Assembly (NCBI RefSeq): GCF_012489685.1
Contig: NC_080042.1
Location: 5,148,501-5,212,500 of the forward strand
Length of the DNA stretch: 64,000 bases
From: Lotus japonicus
Lineage: Eukaryota; Streptophyta; Magnoliopsida; Fabales; Fabaceae
Reading direction: 5' to 3'
Shown here in pieces: positions 30,142 through 41,709 of the stretch. Each line of letters opens with the position of its first letter. Position 1 is the first letter of the stretch. The notes under the pieces were generated by a model that saw only the letters and a program-made list of their open reading frames with translations, was not told the DNA's origin and ran no database searches. Position numbers and translations under genes: made by a program.

Positions 30142-33100
30142 TGTAAGGCCCAAGTTTTTAAGCTTATGCTAAGTGAATAAACTTCCTATTCATGATTAGG
30201 GTTGATGTAATGTGAAGGGAAACCTGAACGAAAGTTTATTAAATGAAATATATTTATGAAGGAGAAAGTTCAGGAAAAGTCAAAGGATTGTATCGAAGTC
30301 GATTTAAGTTATAGCACGACTAATATTCGCATTTAAAACCTAGGACAAGAACCTTAGGAAACAAAACTATGTTCCAGCTTTGGAACACTATAGGAATATA
30401 ATTTCCAACAAACTTCCAGCTTTGGAACACTGTAGGAATTTAGTCCAAAAATCTTTAGAGAAATATTAGAACTTCTCTTTTTCCATATATCACAATCATT
30501 TCGAGGCGAAACTCTAGGATCTACGAACGTCCGATTCCAATCATCGGAAGTTTGCCGAAACCGAATCCCTGGTTTTTCAAAACCCTAGAATCAACCGTCA
30601 ATGAAGACTTTTTCTATTCAGAGCTTCAAATGAAGATTCTACACGCGTACACCCATTTCTCTTGATGATTTCAATCTTTCTTCAGAAGGAAGTTTTCCAT
30701 TCCGACATTCGATGCAAAAAGTAACTTATTGGGTAAAATAGTTTTACACCGACTTTGCATTAGTCACCTAAAATATAAGGAGACCTCATTTTAGTTTTAG
30801 AATTCTTTCGCCAAAACCTATCTTAGAATTCATGGAGAATGAAGCCGGAAAAATCAGATTCGCGAAACTTTCATTTTACCGCGTTTTGCCAACCTCTATA
30901 TATAGCCAAGAAATGAGAAAATATCACAAATTTCCACCATTTCTCTCCAAAACCTGCGAATTTGCTAAGAGGAAGAAGGAAGAAGAGCTTTTGTTCATTT
31001 CTTGCTTGATCGTCGATCAATCAGTTGCTACTTCAAGGCTTCGAGGTATAGTCGCTAATCCTTACCTCCGATCGCTTTTTCTATAGCTTTTCTGTAGAGT
31101 TTTCTGAGTGGATAGTTTATGGGTTTTTGCAAAACTATCCTGAATCTTTCATTTCTGATTCTAAACCTCTTCCTTATGCGCCCAAGATCACTTCTGCCGG
31201 GTTAGATTTTCCGTTATGTCGCCGGAATTCCGCCGGAATCAATTTGAACCTAAAATACCCATTTTTGGAGTTTTTGGTGTAAAGCTTCAACCTTTAGGCT
31301 GAAAACTATCGCCTTAGCTTAGTGCTAGTAGGATTAGTTGTCATAAACGTCGTTGGTGACGTCCCTGCAAAATTTTATTTTTGGGATTTCAGTTTTGAAA
31401 AATCCTAAGTTAAAAATCATGACCAAAATACCCCTGCGACAGTTTTTGATCCGATAATTTTTCCGAGTTCAGAATACCCATAGTTACGGCTAATGAAAGC
31501 ATAGGAACCAAGTTTGATCGAAGAAAAATCGAGCCCCACAATTGTGAAAAGTGGCCGAGCCCTATAGGGGAGGAGGGGGAAAATTCCTTTTCCGAAAACT
31601 TGTCCTTTCGCGCTAGATTATCGTACCTCGGAGTATGAACTACTTCGTGTAACCTTAGTGAGCATTGATAGCTTAGTTTCCGATAGATTTTGATAGAATT
31701 CTGTGGTTTTACTTTAAAGGTTCTTTTGAAGAATTTCCTGAAGATCAAGGAGCTCATTGTGAAGGAACGTTTGAGGAGAACACTGGAATAACTAGAGGTA
31801 AGGGCAACTTACCTTACTAGCTAATGCTTTAGGGGTCGACGAATTCGACTTGATTTATTGTTTATGCACTTGTTTGTGATTGACTGGGAAAAGTTTTCTG
31901 AGGCTTCGGCTGACAATGTAGATGATTCATCTACTGAATGTTTTTGGAGATTGACTTACATGCTATGTGCTATGTGGGTAATCTAGGATGTGTGGTGCAT
32001 GCCTTATATGCTAAGTGCTATGTGGTTATTGCTTATTATGTTGATATATGACATGTTGATTGATGGTGCTGAGTTATTTATGCTTTAGCAATGAAATCTG
32101 AGTTTCTGAATAGTGTGAATAGCGGGCAGGTCATGCCGATTTTATTTTGAGAGTTTTGAGAAAGTTCGATAGGACGAATGAGATTCGGGCCTTGTTATGG
32201 TGTTTATGGATCGAGACATTCTCTGGAGTCATTTGGGATTTGGAGATCCCGGGAACTTATAAGATTCGCGATAAGATTAAAAGGATCTCATTTTGTAAAG
32301 AAAACTCATAAGACATTAAACAACCTCTAAAATCTTCAAATAATGATAATAAACTCGAAAGGAAGCTTAGGATGATGATCTTAGTTTTGGAAAACGAGAA
32401 GTGTCGTCGGATCCAAGTGTTGAGAAAGTTGAGAAGTTTTGAGTATGTTGATACTCTTGTGCTGTGGGAGCAGTTATGTCGTTGGGCTATCCGAGGGATA
32501 AGCCGGGAGACTGATAGTTTTCGAGTATGTCGATACTCTTTGCTCGCTGAGCAGTTTTGACCATCGGATGGAGATGAGTCGGATGATTCGAGGAATCATC
32601 TTGAGTTAAGCTTATGCCTTCGGGTACAGTTTATGCCTTCGGGTACAGTTTATGCCTTCGGGTACAGTTTATGCCTTCGGGTACCGTTTATGCCTTCGGG
32701 TACAGTTTATGCCTTCGGGTACAGTTTATGCCTTCGGGTACAGTTTATGCCTTCGGGTACAGTTTATACCTTCGGGTACTTCGGACATCGACGAGGGATA
32801 TGATCGACCGTGAGGTTAGGATCGACCTGTTGATTGTCGGGCATAGCGGAGGGAAAAGTCGACCCGCAGGGTTAGGACTGATCCGGCTATGTCAAGGTTG
32901 TAAGTGACACTCGAGAGTTATGGTCGACACAATGCCAGTGTTAGGACCGACTCAAACGTGCCCAGCCTACTCTTTCCGGAATCGTCGAGATTGACGTTGC
33001 ATTGACATATCATGCACTCTAATTGTATCGTTATGTGTTTTGATGAGTTGATGTTGATAAACATCGTTATGTGTTTTGATGAGTAGATGTTGATAGATAT

Positions 33101-33806
33101 CGTTATGTGCTTTGATGATGGAATTGTACTAGAGATTTGATAACATGCTATGTTTAAACCTTAGGGTAGACAATGCAGAACTTATATGTATGTAGACAAC
33201 ATATATATATATATACCCCTTATACTTTATCTGGTGTCTTGTATTCTCTATCCTATATTCCGTAAGTTGACCCTTGCACGTGCTACCTGTGTTTGGGGGG
33301 CTATGTATGCCCTTTTTGTCAGATGTCGTTGGTGGATTCTTCCGTGATTCCTCGTCGTTCGGGGAAGACCCGGAGCGAAATGACTATTATTGAGCCTTCG
33401 ACGTGGACCCGGACTTCATGCATGACCAGATGGGAGTCGATGATGGAAGTATGGGGGATGGGTGATTAGAGTCTATTAAGGTTGGGTGTTAGTGTCCTAG
33501 CTCTGACTTATTCTTATTTTTGAGGGCTTGTGTTGCTGACACTTGACCTAACATTTTGGGATTGTACATTTTGCCTACGGGCGTTACACTTTTCTACTTT
33601 CCGTCATTGGAGGTTACTCGTGACGAGGTCGCTACTTACAGCGGGGGTTGTTATATATATTGTATATTAGATCTGTTACCTTTCGCATTTGGGTTTTATC
33701 TATTTCAGTCTTGTCTTAGTTATTATCAAAAAAAAAATATTTACGTTTTTCCGCATTAAGTTTATTTTGGTTACTAAAGTGACGCCACCGAAATCGGGGT
33801 GTTACA
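30142..33806 (+). mobile_element. Long solo LTR, copy 2 (3665 bp)
   Basis: TGTAAGGCCCAAG...GGGTGTTACA within the exact duplication tttgt (30137-30141 and 33807-33811). Closely similar to copy 1 through most of the length (shared tail ...GCCACCGAAATCGGGGTG). TATA-type ctatatatagcc at about 30894-30905. No coding region. It inserted 8 bp after the second primer site of the Athila-like element. Confidence 0.9.
32611..32777 (+). repeat. 19-bp minisatellite in LTR copy 2 (9 units)
   Basis: Nine units of the same 19-bp sequence as in copy 1 (TACAGTTTATGCCTTCGGG), one with tacc for taca and the first partial. Nine against five units shows expansion or contraction since the copies diverged. Confidence 0.96.
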
Positions 33807-33848
33807 TTTGTGGTTTTCGATTTAAGTTAAAGAGTTTGTTTGTTCGTT

Positions 33849-34160
33849 GGGATTGCCACCTTCGGGGAATTTTTCCCACCGAGCGAACGTGACATGTTAG
33901 TTGAGCTGCTATTTGGATAGCACCGGTTCGCGCTGGACTTTCCTGGAGCAATCCCCAGACATCAAGGTCGTGTTGGGATTGCCACCTTCGGGAAATTTTT
34001 CCCACCGGACAACCTCATCTTTTGAATTAGGAGCATTGCTGGTGTATATCCTTTTGCATTTCATATGTAAAAGATTTTTTGTACATGGAGGGATGCCTCA
34101 TTAAAAAACTCCTGAGATGGAGAAAAAGAGTGCATCTTTATTTTTGTCCTATTCCTCCCA
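33849..34160 (-). other. 3' untranslated block of the Tat-like element
   Basis: Contains a near-repeat (gggattgccaccttcggg at 33849 and 33974) and, on the minus strand, gcactctttttctccatctc followed by a T-run and aatgaggc. The latter resembles the post-pol region common in Tat/Retand elements. No ORF. Confidence 0.55.
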
Positions 34161-35216
34161 ATCTTGTTCCTTAGTTGTATCCTCGCCCCGGTTGCCAGGC
34201 TCCCAAATCAAAGTATTATGCCCAGCACCTTGCCTTTAGTGCCTGACGTATTCGCCACCCACTCCCTGTCGTCGCGGAATTGCCTTTCTTGCCAGCTTAA
34301 CTCTAATTCACTTTCTCGTTCATTCCACTTGGCTCTTTTATTCCCGAGAGTCACTGTTCTGTCCGATTTCCCTTGCTTTGCCTTAGCCTTTCCCTTGTTC
34401 TTGTTGCGGTACGTTGGACCTCTCTTCCTCGCCTTTTGCTTTTCCTGGGTCCACCCAAACACTTCCTTTCCCTTTTGCGCATAACCTTGGCGCTGAAAAA
34501 CCTCTGAGTCCATTTCCTGGGTTATCGCCGCTTTCCTTCCTGCTCGTTCGGTTCCTTGCTCGAAAGAGCTCGTGTCCTGAACTGCGGAAGCTCCCATAGT
34601 GTCGCATCTTTCGGACTCTAGCTGAAGAGGTCGAAATTATCCTCTACCAACTTCTCCAATCGCCGCTCCTGACCTGGCGTGAGCCTAGGCTCGATTGCCA
34701 GCACCCCCTACTAAACTTATACCTTTCCAAGTCATCAATAATCCCTACCCAGCGTTCCTCTACTCGGATATCTGTGAATTGCTCATTTCGCTCTGCCTTA
34801 CCTTCTTGCTTAACCCGGCTCTGACTGTCCCGTTGCCCCTTTACCTTCCTGTCGAGAATCTGTTCTGTCTCTTGCTTCCGCTTGCTCAACCTGTCTTGTT
34901 TTCCTTCTAGAATCTCAACCTCGTGGCACCGGTGTCCCTCGCCAGCTCTTTTTTTGCCGTACATGCTGAGGCAGTTGTTGTAACATTCTCTGGCTCGCCT
35001 TTGGTCGACTGCAATCTTTCCCACTCGTCCGCACATCAGCGGATACTTGACCGCCAGATGGGCCGTGGAGATTACCGCACAAAGACGGTTAAGTGTATTT
35101 CTTCCTAACATGACATTGTATAAGGCTACGACCTGTATCACGAGGTATCTCACACGAAGGAGCTTGGCATTCTCATCGACCCCAAAGATTGTGTCCAAAT
35201 CTATATATCCCCGCAC
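34161..35216 (-). pseudogene. Post-protease linker of the Tat-like element, ends at the pol deletion
   Basis: The minus frame continues from protease with ALYNVMLGRNTLNRLCAVIS and HLAVKYP, the region joining protease to reverse transcriptase in Tat elements, then a Glu/Arg/Lys-rich stretch. Instead of reverse transcriptase motifs the frame breaks near 34640 and only charged low-information reading follows. Reverse transcriptase, RNase H and integrase are absent. Confidence 0.65.
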
Positions 35217-35492
35217 TCAAACTTGCTCGCCTGAAAACCCCACCAGAGTTCCTGTATAAGGCATTAAATCTTTATCTGTTAATCCCAACTGATCGAATGC
35301 ATCTCCATAGATGATATCAGCAGAGCTGCCTTGGTCCAGAAGGACTCGGCGGACATTGAAACTGTTGATCATGATCATGACGACTATAGGGTCATCCTTG
35401 TGCGTTTTAACCCCCTCAAAGTCTGTCGTTGAAATTACTATGTCGGGATGTTGGAACCGAAAAGGAGTTTCGTATTGTTGCACCGACGTCAC
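35217..35492 (-). pseudogene. Aspartic protease of the Tat-like element
   Basis: Minus strand. FNVRRVLLDQGSSADIIYGD carries the active-site region, with DQGSSADI in place of DTGA/DSGSSADI, so the Ser/Thr next to the catalytic Asp is Gln here. It is followed by YTGTLVGFSGEQV, typical of the protease flap region in Tat/gypsy elements. A TGA at the end breaks the frame from the linker that follows. It would process the polyprotein. Confidence 0.8.
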
Positions 35493-35717
35493 CGCCCTAG
35501 CGTGTCTTCTCCTTGCTGAAGCTGTTACGCCACCCCCGCCGAAATCACCTGCAATTGTATTTATCGTGCCAACCGGTGGCTCAAGATCCTTATTAAAGGT
35601 TTCCTCTGCTCCTTTCTTCCGTGCGGCCAGCGTCTCCTTTTTGTCAGTATTCGGCGTGTGGCGACGATCTTCCCACCGATGATCATCTTGCTTGCGAGAT
35701 CCCCTATACTTGTTCCC

Positions 35718-35963
35718 CTACTGTCGCTCTCCGTTCCAACGATCACCGCGTTCATTCAGCTGCGACCGCCCCGATCGGATGAGTCTCTCGATCTCATTCT
35801 TCAAAGTAAAGCAATCCTCCATGTCATGTCCTGCTGAGCGGTGATATTTACACCACTTGGTCTTGTCTGTCGTTGTCCACGGCGTGTCAGCTCCTCTTTC
35901 GCCCCCTTCAACTGCATGCGCCTCCTTGACTTCACGCAACAGCTCTGTCAGGTGGGCGTTCAA
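35718..35963 (-). pseudogene. Gag nucleocapsid-like region of the Tat-like element
   Basis: Reads WCKYHRSAGHDMEDCFTLKN, the CxxH...H...C motif usual at the gag C terminus of Tat/Retand-type elements, then ERLIRSGRSQLNE. It is separated from the gag body by a stop at 36012 and from protease by more damage. Confidence 0.8.
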
Positions 35964-36011
35964 ACTTTTCCCTGCCTCCTCCCGGCGACGTGGATCAGCC
36001 TGATGCCAGGG

Positions 36012-37115
36012 TCAGTGCCGCTCAAAATTTTCCTTTTTGGGATACAAAGATTCCTTCGGTGCCCTTTCCCCTGTTCGAACCTTTCTGTCCCGCCTTCTGC
36101 TTCCCTCTACTTTCTCCTTGCTCGGCTTATCTTCTGGCGACACATCCCTTTGCTCGTCATCCTTCTCTACCTTCGCGCGTCTCCGCTTAAAAGCGTCATC
36201 CTCCTCGTCAAGTATGTACGTGTTCGCCCGGGCTCTCACCTCCGCCATTGACTTGGCTGGCTTCTGGCTCAATTTACTATTTAGCTTCCCTGGCTGCAAT
36301 CCGTTTTTAAAGGCGCGGGCACAGGCATTTGGCTCGGATTCCTCTATCTTTACTGATGCAGCACTGAACCGCTTCACGTACTGTTTCAAAGTCTCGCCCT
36401 CAGATTGATGCACGTTGTACAAATATTCGATCGTCACTTGCCTGGTTTTGCTCGCCGAGAGCTGGACAAGGAATTTGGATGAAAAGTCACGAAAGTTCGT
36501 GATGGATCATCGTGGTAGAGTCGTGAACCACGCCATTCCTGTGCCTTTGAACGTGGCCGGAAACATCCTGCACTTGACCGCATCAGAAGAGGCACTGATA
36601 ACCATCTTTGTGTTGAAATACAACAGGTGCTCCTTGGGATCAGCCTTTCCACTATAGGTTTCCAGCACTATATTCTTCATATTGTCTAGAATGACAACTT
36701 CCCTTACCGCCGCTGAAAACGGTTCGAACTCAGCCACAGCCTCTGCTTCGTGCTCTCCCTCATCTTGCTGCTCAAAACGATAATACTCTAGCTGCTCTTG
36801 AAGATAATCGTTTCGTTGTCGTATATCGTCAATACTACTAATCAGACGTCTCCAATCTTGGCTGGAGATCGGCGCCTGAGGTGCCTGAGTCTCTCCTCCT
36901 GACGCAATGGGTGACCTCTGCCGCTCTAGCGAGGACGGCGGTGAGGGCAACAGAGGCGTCGGAGAAGGAGGAGGTGGAGGCGGAGCAGGAGGAGTCACCC
37001 AATCCGTCTCCTCACGTTGCACCTGCGCACGTCGCGGCCTGCCTCTGACGCGGCGCGTCGGCGAAACATGCCGGTGTCCAGGATCTTCATCACGTCGTCT
37101 GCGACATGTTTCCAT
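36012..37115 (-). pseudogene. Gag of the Tat-like element
   Basis: Start at 37115, about 365 codons in a single frame with one internal TGA (36507-36509). N terminus rich in Arg (METCRRRRDEDPGHRHVSP) and a proline run, a predicted helical stretch (DDIRQRNDYLQEQLEYYRFE), then the gag core YSGKADPKEHLLYFNTKM, VKCRMFPATFKGTGMAWF, and after the stop SITNFRDFSSKF and NVHQSEGETLKQYVKRF. This is the RETROTRANS_gag domain of the plant Tat/Retand group. It forms the particle. The stop falls within the core, so the copy is dead. Confidence 0.88.
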
Positions 37116-37390
37116 CGGAATTGGAGAATTTCTTTGGAAAAACTCGGAAAACAGAAGAAACTGTACGGAAAATCAAGGAATCCACTTCTGGATCACAATC
37201 GAGAATTCAACCACAAGCCTCTGAATCGCACCAATTTTCACAGAAACTTGAACTTCTCGAACTCAAATTGCGAATCGCGCGGGAACTAAATCAGGATCCA
37301 TTGAGAAAAACTGGAGAGAAATCATACAGAGAAACGAGCTTCACTCAACCGAATCACGATCCACGTAGTCCGGGAATCGAAATCTACCGT

Positions 37391-37408
37391 TCCCCATAGA
37401 CGGTGCCA
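37391..37408 (-). other. Primer-binding site of the Tat-like element
   Basis: On the minus strand TGGCACCGTCTATGGGGA begins two bases inside the 5' LTR, the TGGCRCCGTCTRTGGG type known from Tat elements. Confidence 0.85.
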
Positions 37409-37410
37409 AA

Positions 37411-37729
37411 TGTACCGTGCTAGAACATAGAGATGGAAGGTAGTACCCAAAGTGTGAGGAAAGTGATGTGAATGCTTAGAGAGAGAAACTCTAACCGCTT
37501 AGAGAGAGAAAATATAACTGAATTTCAATGCTATTATTTCTCAAATGAGCTAAGAGTCATTTACAATTGGTATTCCTCTCCTATTTATAGAGGTGGAGTT
37601 GGGCTTTGGCGCCCTTAATCTGTCCAAATGGGCCAGTTGGGCCTCGGGAAGGGAGGCCCAAGGTCATGGCGCGTCCCCGGCCCAAGGTCAGGTCTCCTGG
37701 GCGAGGGCCCTGGAGTCTCGCCCAGTCCA
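37411..37729 (-). repeat. 5' LTR of the Tat-like element (319 bp)
   Basis: Minus reading TGGACTGGGCGAG...CACGGTACA. TATA box tataaata on the minus strand at about 37583-37590. Pairs with 16201-16522. Confidence 0.92.
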
Positions 37730-37892
37730 GACAAAGTATTAGAGAATTGAAAAAAAAATATAAAAACTGGCACATTGTTCCTCCTCCCGTCACTGTTCCT
37801 TTTCTCTCCAAATCGGAGAGATCCAAAATAGGCATGGAGCCCACCGATAAAACTCTCTCTTCTCTCAACTCTTCAACAACCAAACACACATA

Positions 37893-39202
37893 GGTAGCGT
37901 TTGGTAGACAGGTGGGAAGGGAACGGAACATGACACATGGGTTCCATTCTGTGTTTGTCATGTTTTTAAGATGGAACGGAACGGGACAAAAGGCTCCAGG
38001 AACGGGACACTTTGATTCCCTGGAAAAGTGTGGAACGGAAGGGAACTGAACGAAAGACTCTCTTAAAACTTTTGCAAGTTCAAAAATACCCCTAATTTAA
38101 ATTTGAAATTTTATGTATCTAAAAAATTTAAAATCACTTCTAAAATTGAAAGCACTTATTATATTTGTAGACAAAGTTAAATGAAAATCTACTTTTTCAA
38201 AAAAATCACTTAAAATAAAATCAATTATTTTTTCAAAAGTAAAATCACTTTTTGTAAGCAATGATAAACGAGCCAATTAGAGTGGCATTTTGATTAAACT
38301 TATTTTGGAAAAATCACTTGCAATCAAAAAATGACTTTTAAAATCAAAAAATCACTTTTTTAATAAAAAATCATTTTTTTAATCAAAATCTCACTTTTTG
38401 TGTTTGTTTCAGGTGAAGCTGAAAACAAGTTATTTGAAACAGTTACTTTAGCTTATCATGAAAATCTATGATGATAAATGAGAGGAGATAAAAAAAGTGA
38501 TTTTAATTAGAGTAGTCAAACACGAATCAACTTAATTAAAATATAATCAATTAGTTTTCAAAAGTAAAATCAGTTTTTGTAAGCAATGATATACGAGCCA
38601 ATTAGAGTGCGTTTGATTCAACTTATTTGGAAAAAATCACATTTAAAATCAAAAAATCACTTTTTGTGTTTGTTTCAGTTGAAGCTGAAAACAAATTATT
38701 TGAAACAGTTACTTTAGATTATAATGAAAATCTATGATGATAGATGAGAGGAGATAAAAAAAAAAGTGATTTTAATTAGAGTAGTCAAACACGAATCAAC
38801 TTATGCTTTTCTCAAAATCCCTTAAAATAAATTAAAAATAAATATTTTTTAATCTAAACAAACGCACTTAAATAACTTAAATAGATAATTAGGTTTCTGC
38901 TTTTTTCAATAGCATACTGAAACAACTTAAACAATATATAAGTGATTATTTTAAACAAATAAATGATTAGTTCATTAAGCAATAACAAACAGTTTCTATG
39001 CAAAATGTTCAATTGAGTTCAATTTGTTTTCCTCAATCAAATATTAAACATGCAGGGTTATTTATGTAATTAAAATCATGATTCTGTTCTATTGAGTTGG
39101 AGTTACCAAACACAACACACAGATCATTATTGTCCTGTTCCATCCCGTTCTGCCCCGTTCCGTTCTGTTCTGTCCTGTTCCGTTCCGTCACAAAACGCTA
39201 CC
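37893..39202. mobile_element. TIR element without transposase (1310 bp)
   Basis: Ends GGTAGCGTTT...AAACGCTACC inserted in array sequence that elsewhere reads cacatagaatctc. The flanks suggest a 2-3-bp target (ta or tag, with one untemplated g), so PIF/Harbinger-like or similar. The interior is AT-rich, with two diverged internal copies (about 38255-38530 and 38575-38815, sharing aagcaatgatawacgagcc). GTTCC-rich sub-terminal repeats lie at both ends (ggaacgg at left, ccgttcc at right). No ORF. Confidence 0.75.
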
Positions 39203-40979
39203 GTAGAATCTCATTCCTCCCCCTAACTCTCTCTATCCCTTCTCTCTCTACTCGAACCTCCCTCTACCAAACATAGTGCTAGTGATTGAATCAAAATTTC
39301 AATATTTTGCTGCAAATTCCTGTAAAATTTGAGGGTTATCAATATACAAATTCCATTAAAAGTTCGAAAAGCAAATTCTTGTCCCTGATTGATAGCTCAA
39401 GTTGTAAGAGTGGCAGAGAGAAAAAAAATTAATTTTTGATTGAAAAAATATTTTTTTAAACAAAAAAATGTCTGAAAGCACATAGTGGTGGTTCTAAACC
39501 GCCACTAAATGCCTCGAAAATGCCAAAAAAAAAAAACAAAGTTGCGGTTTAAAACCGCCACAAAGTATTAGAGAATTGAAAAAAATAAAATAAAAACGGG
39601 CACATGGTTCCTCCTCCCGTCACTGTTCCTTTTCTTTCCAAATCGGAGAGACCCAAAATAGGCATGGGGCCCACTGATACAACTCTCTCTTCTCTCAACT
39701 CTCTCACAACCAAACTCACATAGGATCTCATTCCTCCCCCTAACTCTCTTTCCCATCTCTCTCTACCCAAACCTCCCTCTACCAAACATAGTGTTAGTGA
39801 TTAAATCAAAATTTCAATATTTTGCTGCAAATTCCTGTAAAATTTGAGGGTTATCCAATATACAAATTCCATTAAAAGTTCTAAAAGAAAATTCTTGTCC
39901 CTGATTGATAGCTCAAGTTGTAAGAGTGGAAGAGAGAAAAAAAAAATTTTGATTGAAAAAATATTTTTATAAACAAAAAAAAGTCTGAAAGCACATAGTG
40001 GTGGTTCAAAACCGCCACTCAATGCCTCAAAAATGCAAAAAAAAAAAAAAAACAAAGACAAAGTATTAGAGAATTGAAAAAAAATAATATAAAAATTGGC
40101 ACATGGTTCCTCCTCCCGTCACTGTTCCTTTTCTCTCCAAATCGGAGAGACCCAAAATAGGCATGGGGCCCACCGATAAAACTCTCTCTTCTCTCAACTC
40201 TCCAACAACCAAACACATATAGAATCTCATTCCTCCCCCTAACTCTCTCTTTCCTTTCTCTCTCTACCCCAACCTCCCTCTACCAAACATAGTGTTAGTG
40301 ATTGAATCAAAATTTCAATATTTTGCTGCAAATTCCTGTAAAATTTGAGGGTTATCCAATATATCCATTAAAAGTTCGAAAAGCAAATTCTTGTCTCTGA
40401 TTGATAGCTCAAGTTGTAAGAGTGGAAGAGAGAAAAAAAATTAATTTTTGATTGAAAAAACATATTTATAAACAAATAAATGTCTGAAAGCACATAGTGG
40501 TGGTTCTAAACCGCCACTAAATGCCTCGAAAATGCCAAAAAAAAAAAAACAAAGTTGCGGTTTAAAACCGCCACAAAGTATTAGAGAATTGAAAAAAAAA
40601 TATAAAAACTGGCACAGGGTTCCTCCTCCCGTCGCTGTTCCTTTTCTTTCCAAATCGGAGAGACCCAAAATAGGCATGGGCCCACCGATACAACTCTCTC
40701 TTCTCTCAACTCTCCAACAACCAAACCCACATAGAATCTCATTCCTCCCCTTAAATCTCTTTCCCATCTCTCTCTACCCAAACCTCCCTCTACCAAACAT
40801 AGTGTTAGTGATTGAATCAAAATTTCAATATTTTGTTGCAAATTTCTGTAAAATTTGAGGGTTATCCAATATACAAATTCCATTAAAAGTTCTAAAAGAA
40901 AATTCTTGTCCCCGATTGATAGCTCAAGTTGTAAGAGTGGAAGAGAGAAAAAAATTAATTTTTGATGCAAAAAATATTT

Positions 40980-41709
40980 GGCTTAATTGCAATTTTGGTC
41001 CCTGACGTTTACAAAAGCCACAATTTTGGTCGCTCACCTAATTTAATTACATAAATCGTCCCTCACGTAACACTCCGTGAGCAACGTTAGTCATTCTGTC
41101 AATTTGCTAACGGAAGGAGGCTGAGGTGGATTAATAATCTGACGTGGACAACATTGGGGAGTGAGAGAGAGTCACATGGGGACCCTTGTACAATCCACAA
41201 CCATAAAACACCCTTCCATGACTGTATGGTGTCCCTAATGCTACAATGAGAGCTTCAACTCCGCAATCACAAAGAATGTTCAGTGGCTTGGACTTGTGGA
41301 ATCGCCTTCCAGATCCAGAACAGGCAGATGAACCTTCGCTAAATCCCCCCATAACCGTCGAACCCAAGGACCTGCAGCAGTTGAAGAAGCTTCTTCATCT
41401 TTCACGCGAGTTGCAGTAGTTGGAGAAGGATCGTTACCCTTACACGCGAGCTGCCTCTGTTTTATAGGAGAAAAAGGAAAGAAGGTGACCGTTGGAGGTC
41501 ACGTGCTCCCCATGTGACTCTCTCTCACTCCCCAGTGTCGTCCACGTCAGATTATTAATCCACCTCAGCCTCCTTCCGTTAGCAAATTGACAAAATGACT
41601 ATTGTTGCTCACAGAGTGTTAGGTGAGGGACGATTTATGTAATTAAATTAGGTGAGGGACCAAAATCGTGGCTTTTGTAAACGTCAGGGACCAAAGTTGC
41701 AATTAAGCC
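40980..41709. mobile_element. Non-autonomous MULE derivative (730 bp) with long TIRs
   Basis: Inverted ends GGCTTAATTGCAA... extend for roughly 180 bp (to the gtccacgtcagattattaat region on both sides). They are bounded by an exact 9-bp duplication aaaatattt (40971-40979 and 41710-41718), diagnostic of Mutator-like elements. The interior keeps a GRF zinc-finger ORF fragment. It shares its termini with the MULE remnant at 692. Confidence 0.93.
41131..41367 (-). CDS. GRF-type zinc-finger ORF fragment inside the MULE derivative
   Basis: 78 codons from ATG 41367 into the left TIR. After a Gly/Ser-rich leader it reads ILCDCGVEALIVALGTPYSH and GRVFYGCGLYKGPH. The spacing C-x-C-G-x(n)-G-R-x-F-Y-x-C is that of the GRF zinc finger (zf-GRF), a nucleic-acid-binding module found as an accessory ORF in plant MULEs. 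The product would end in TIR-encoded residues. The usual fourth ligand position is not clear. Whether it is made is unknown. Confidence 0.65.
   Translation of the reverse strand: MGSTVMGGFSEGSSACSGSGRRFHKSKPLNILCDCGVEALIVALGTPYSHGRVFYGCGLYKGPHVTLSHSPMLSTSDY

Larger units (their letters stand above)
17768..33848 (+). mobile_element. Athila-like Ty3/gypsy retrotransposon, chimeric and pol-less
   Basis: Plus orientation: 5' LTR 17768-19102, primer site matching Athila/Tat (TGGCGCCGTTGCCGGGGA), gag-protease, a jump to a foreign gag piece, no reverse transcriptase or integrase, an extra ORF in the env position, and a 3' LTR 29116-30109. The 3' LTR is followed by a second primer site and leader (30110-30141 plus 33807-33848) that stops abruptly at 33848. 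So the right end is a broken tandem copy and no target duplication can be seen. Two long solo LTRs sit inside. The LTRs differ by a handful of substitutions plus one deletion, so insertion was relatively recent. Confidence 0.88.
16201..37729 (-). mobile_element. Tat-like Ty3/gypsy retrotransposon, pol-deleted, host of a nested element
   Basis: Both LTRs and the 5-bp duplication gacaa (16196-16200 and 37730-37734) are present, so the outer boundary is certain. In minus orientation the order is: 5' LTR (37729-37411), primer site, gag, protease, a deleted pol (no reverse transcriptase, RNase H or integrase seen), a 3' untranslated block (34160-33849), the inserted Athila-like element, an ORF on the opposite strand, and the 3' LTR (16522-16201). 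The order gag-pro plus an antisense ORF before the 3' LTR is known for Tat-lineage elements such as Grande and Retand. It inserted in a monomer of the tandem array. It is defective. Confidence 0.9.

Noticed and set aside
34208..34597. Charged 129-codon minus-strand frame as a separate gene
   Set aside because: It sits at the pol-deletion joint of the Tat-like element, has low-complexity Lys/Arg/Glu composition and overlaps open frames on the other strand.
40532..40858. Open frames on both strands in the tandem array as genes
   Set aside because: They recur in each monomer with frame breaks, contain poly-A/poly-T and microsatellite-like CT stretches, and match no protein family.
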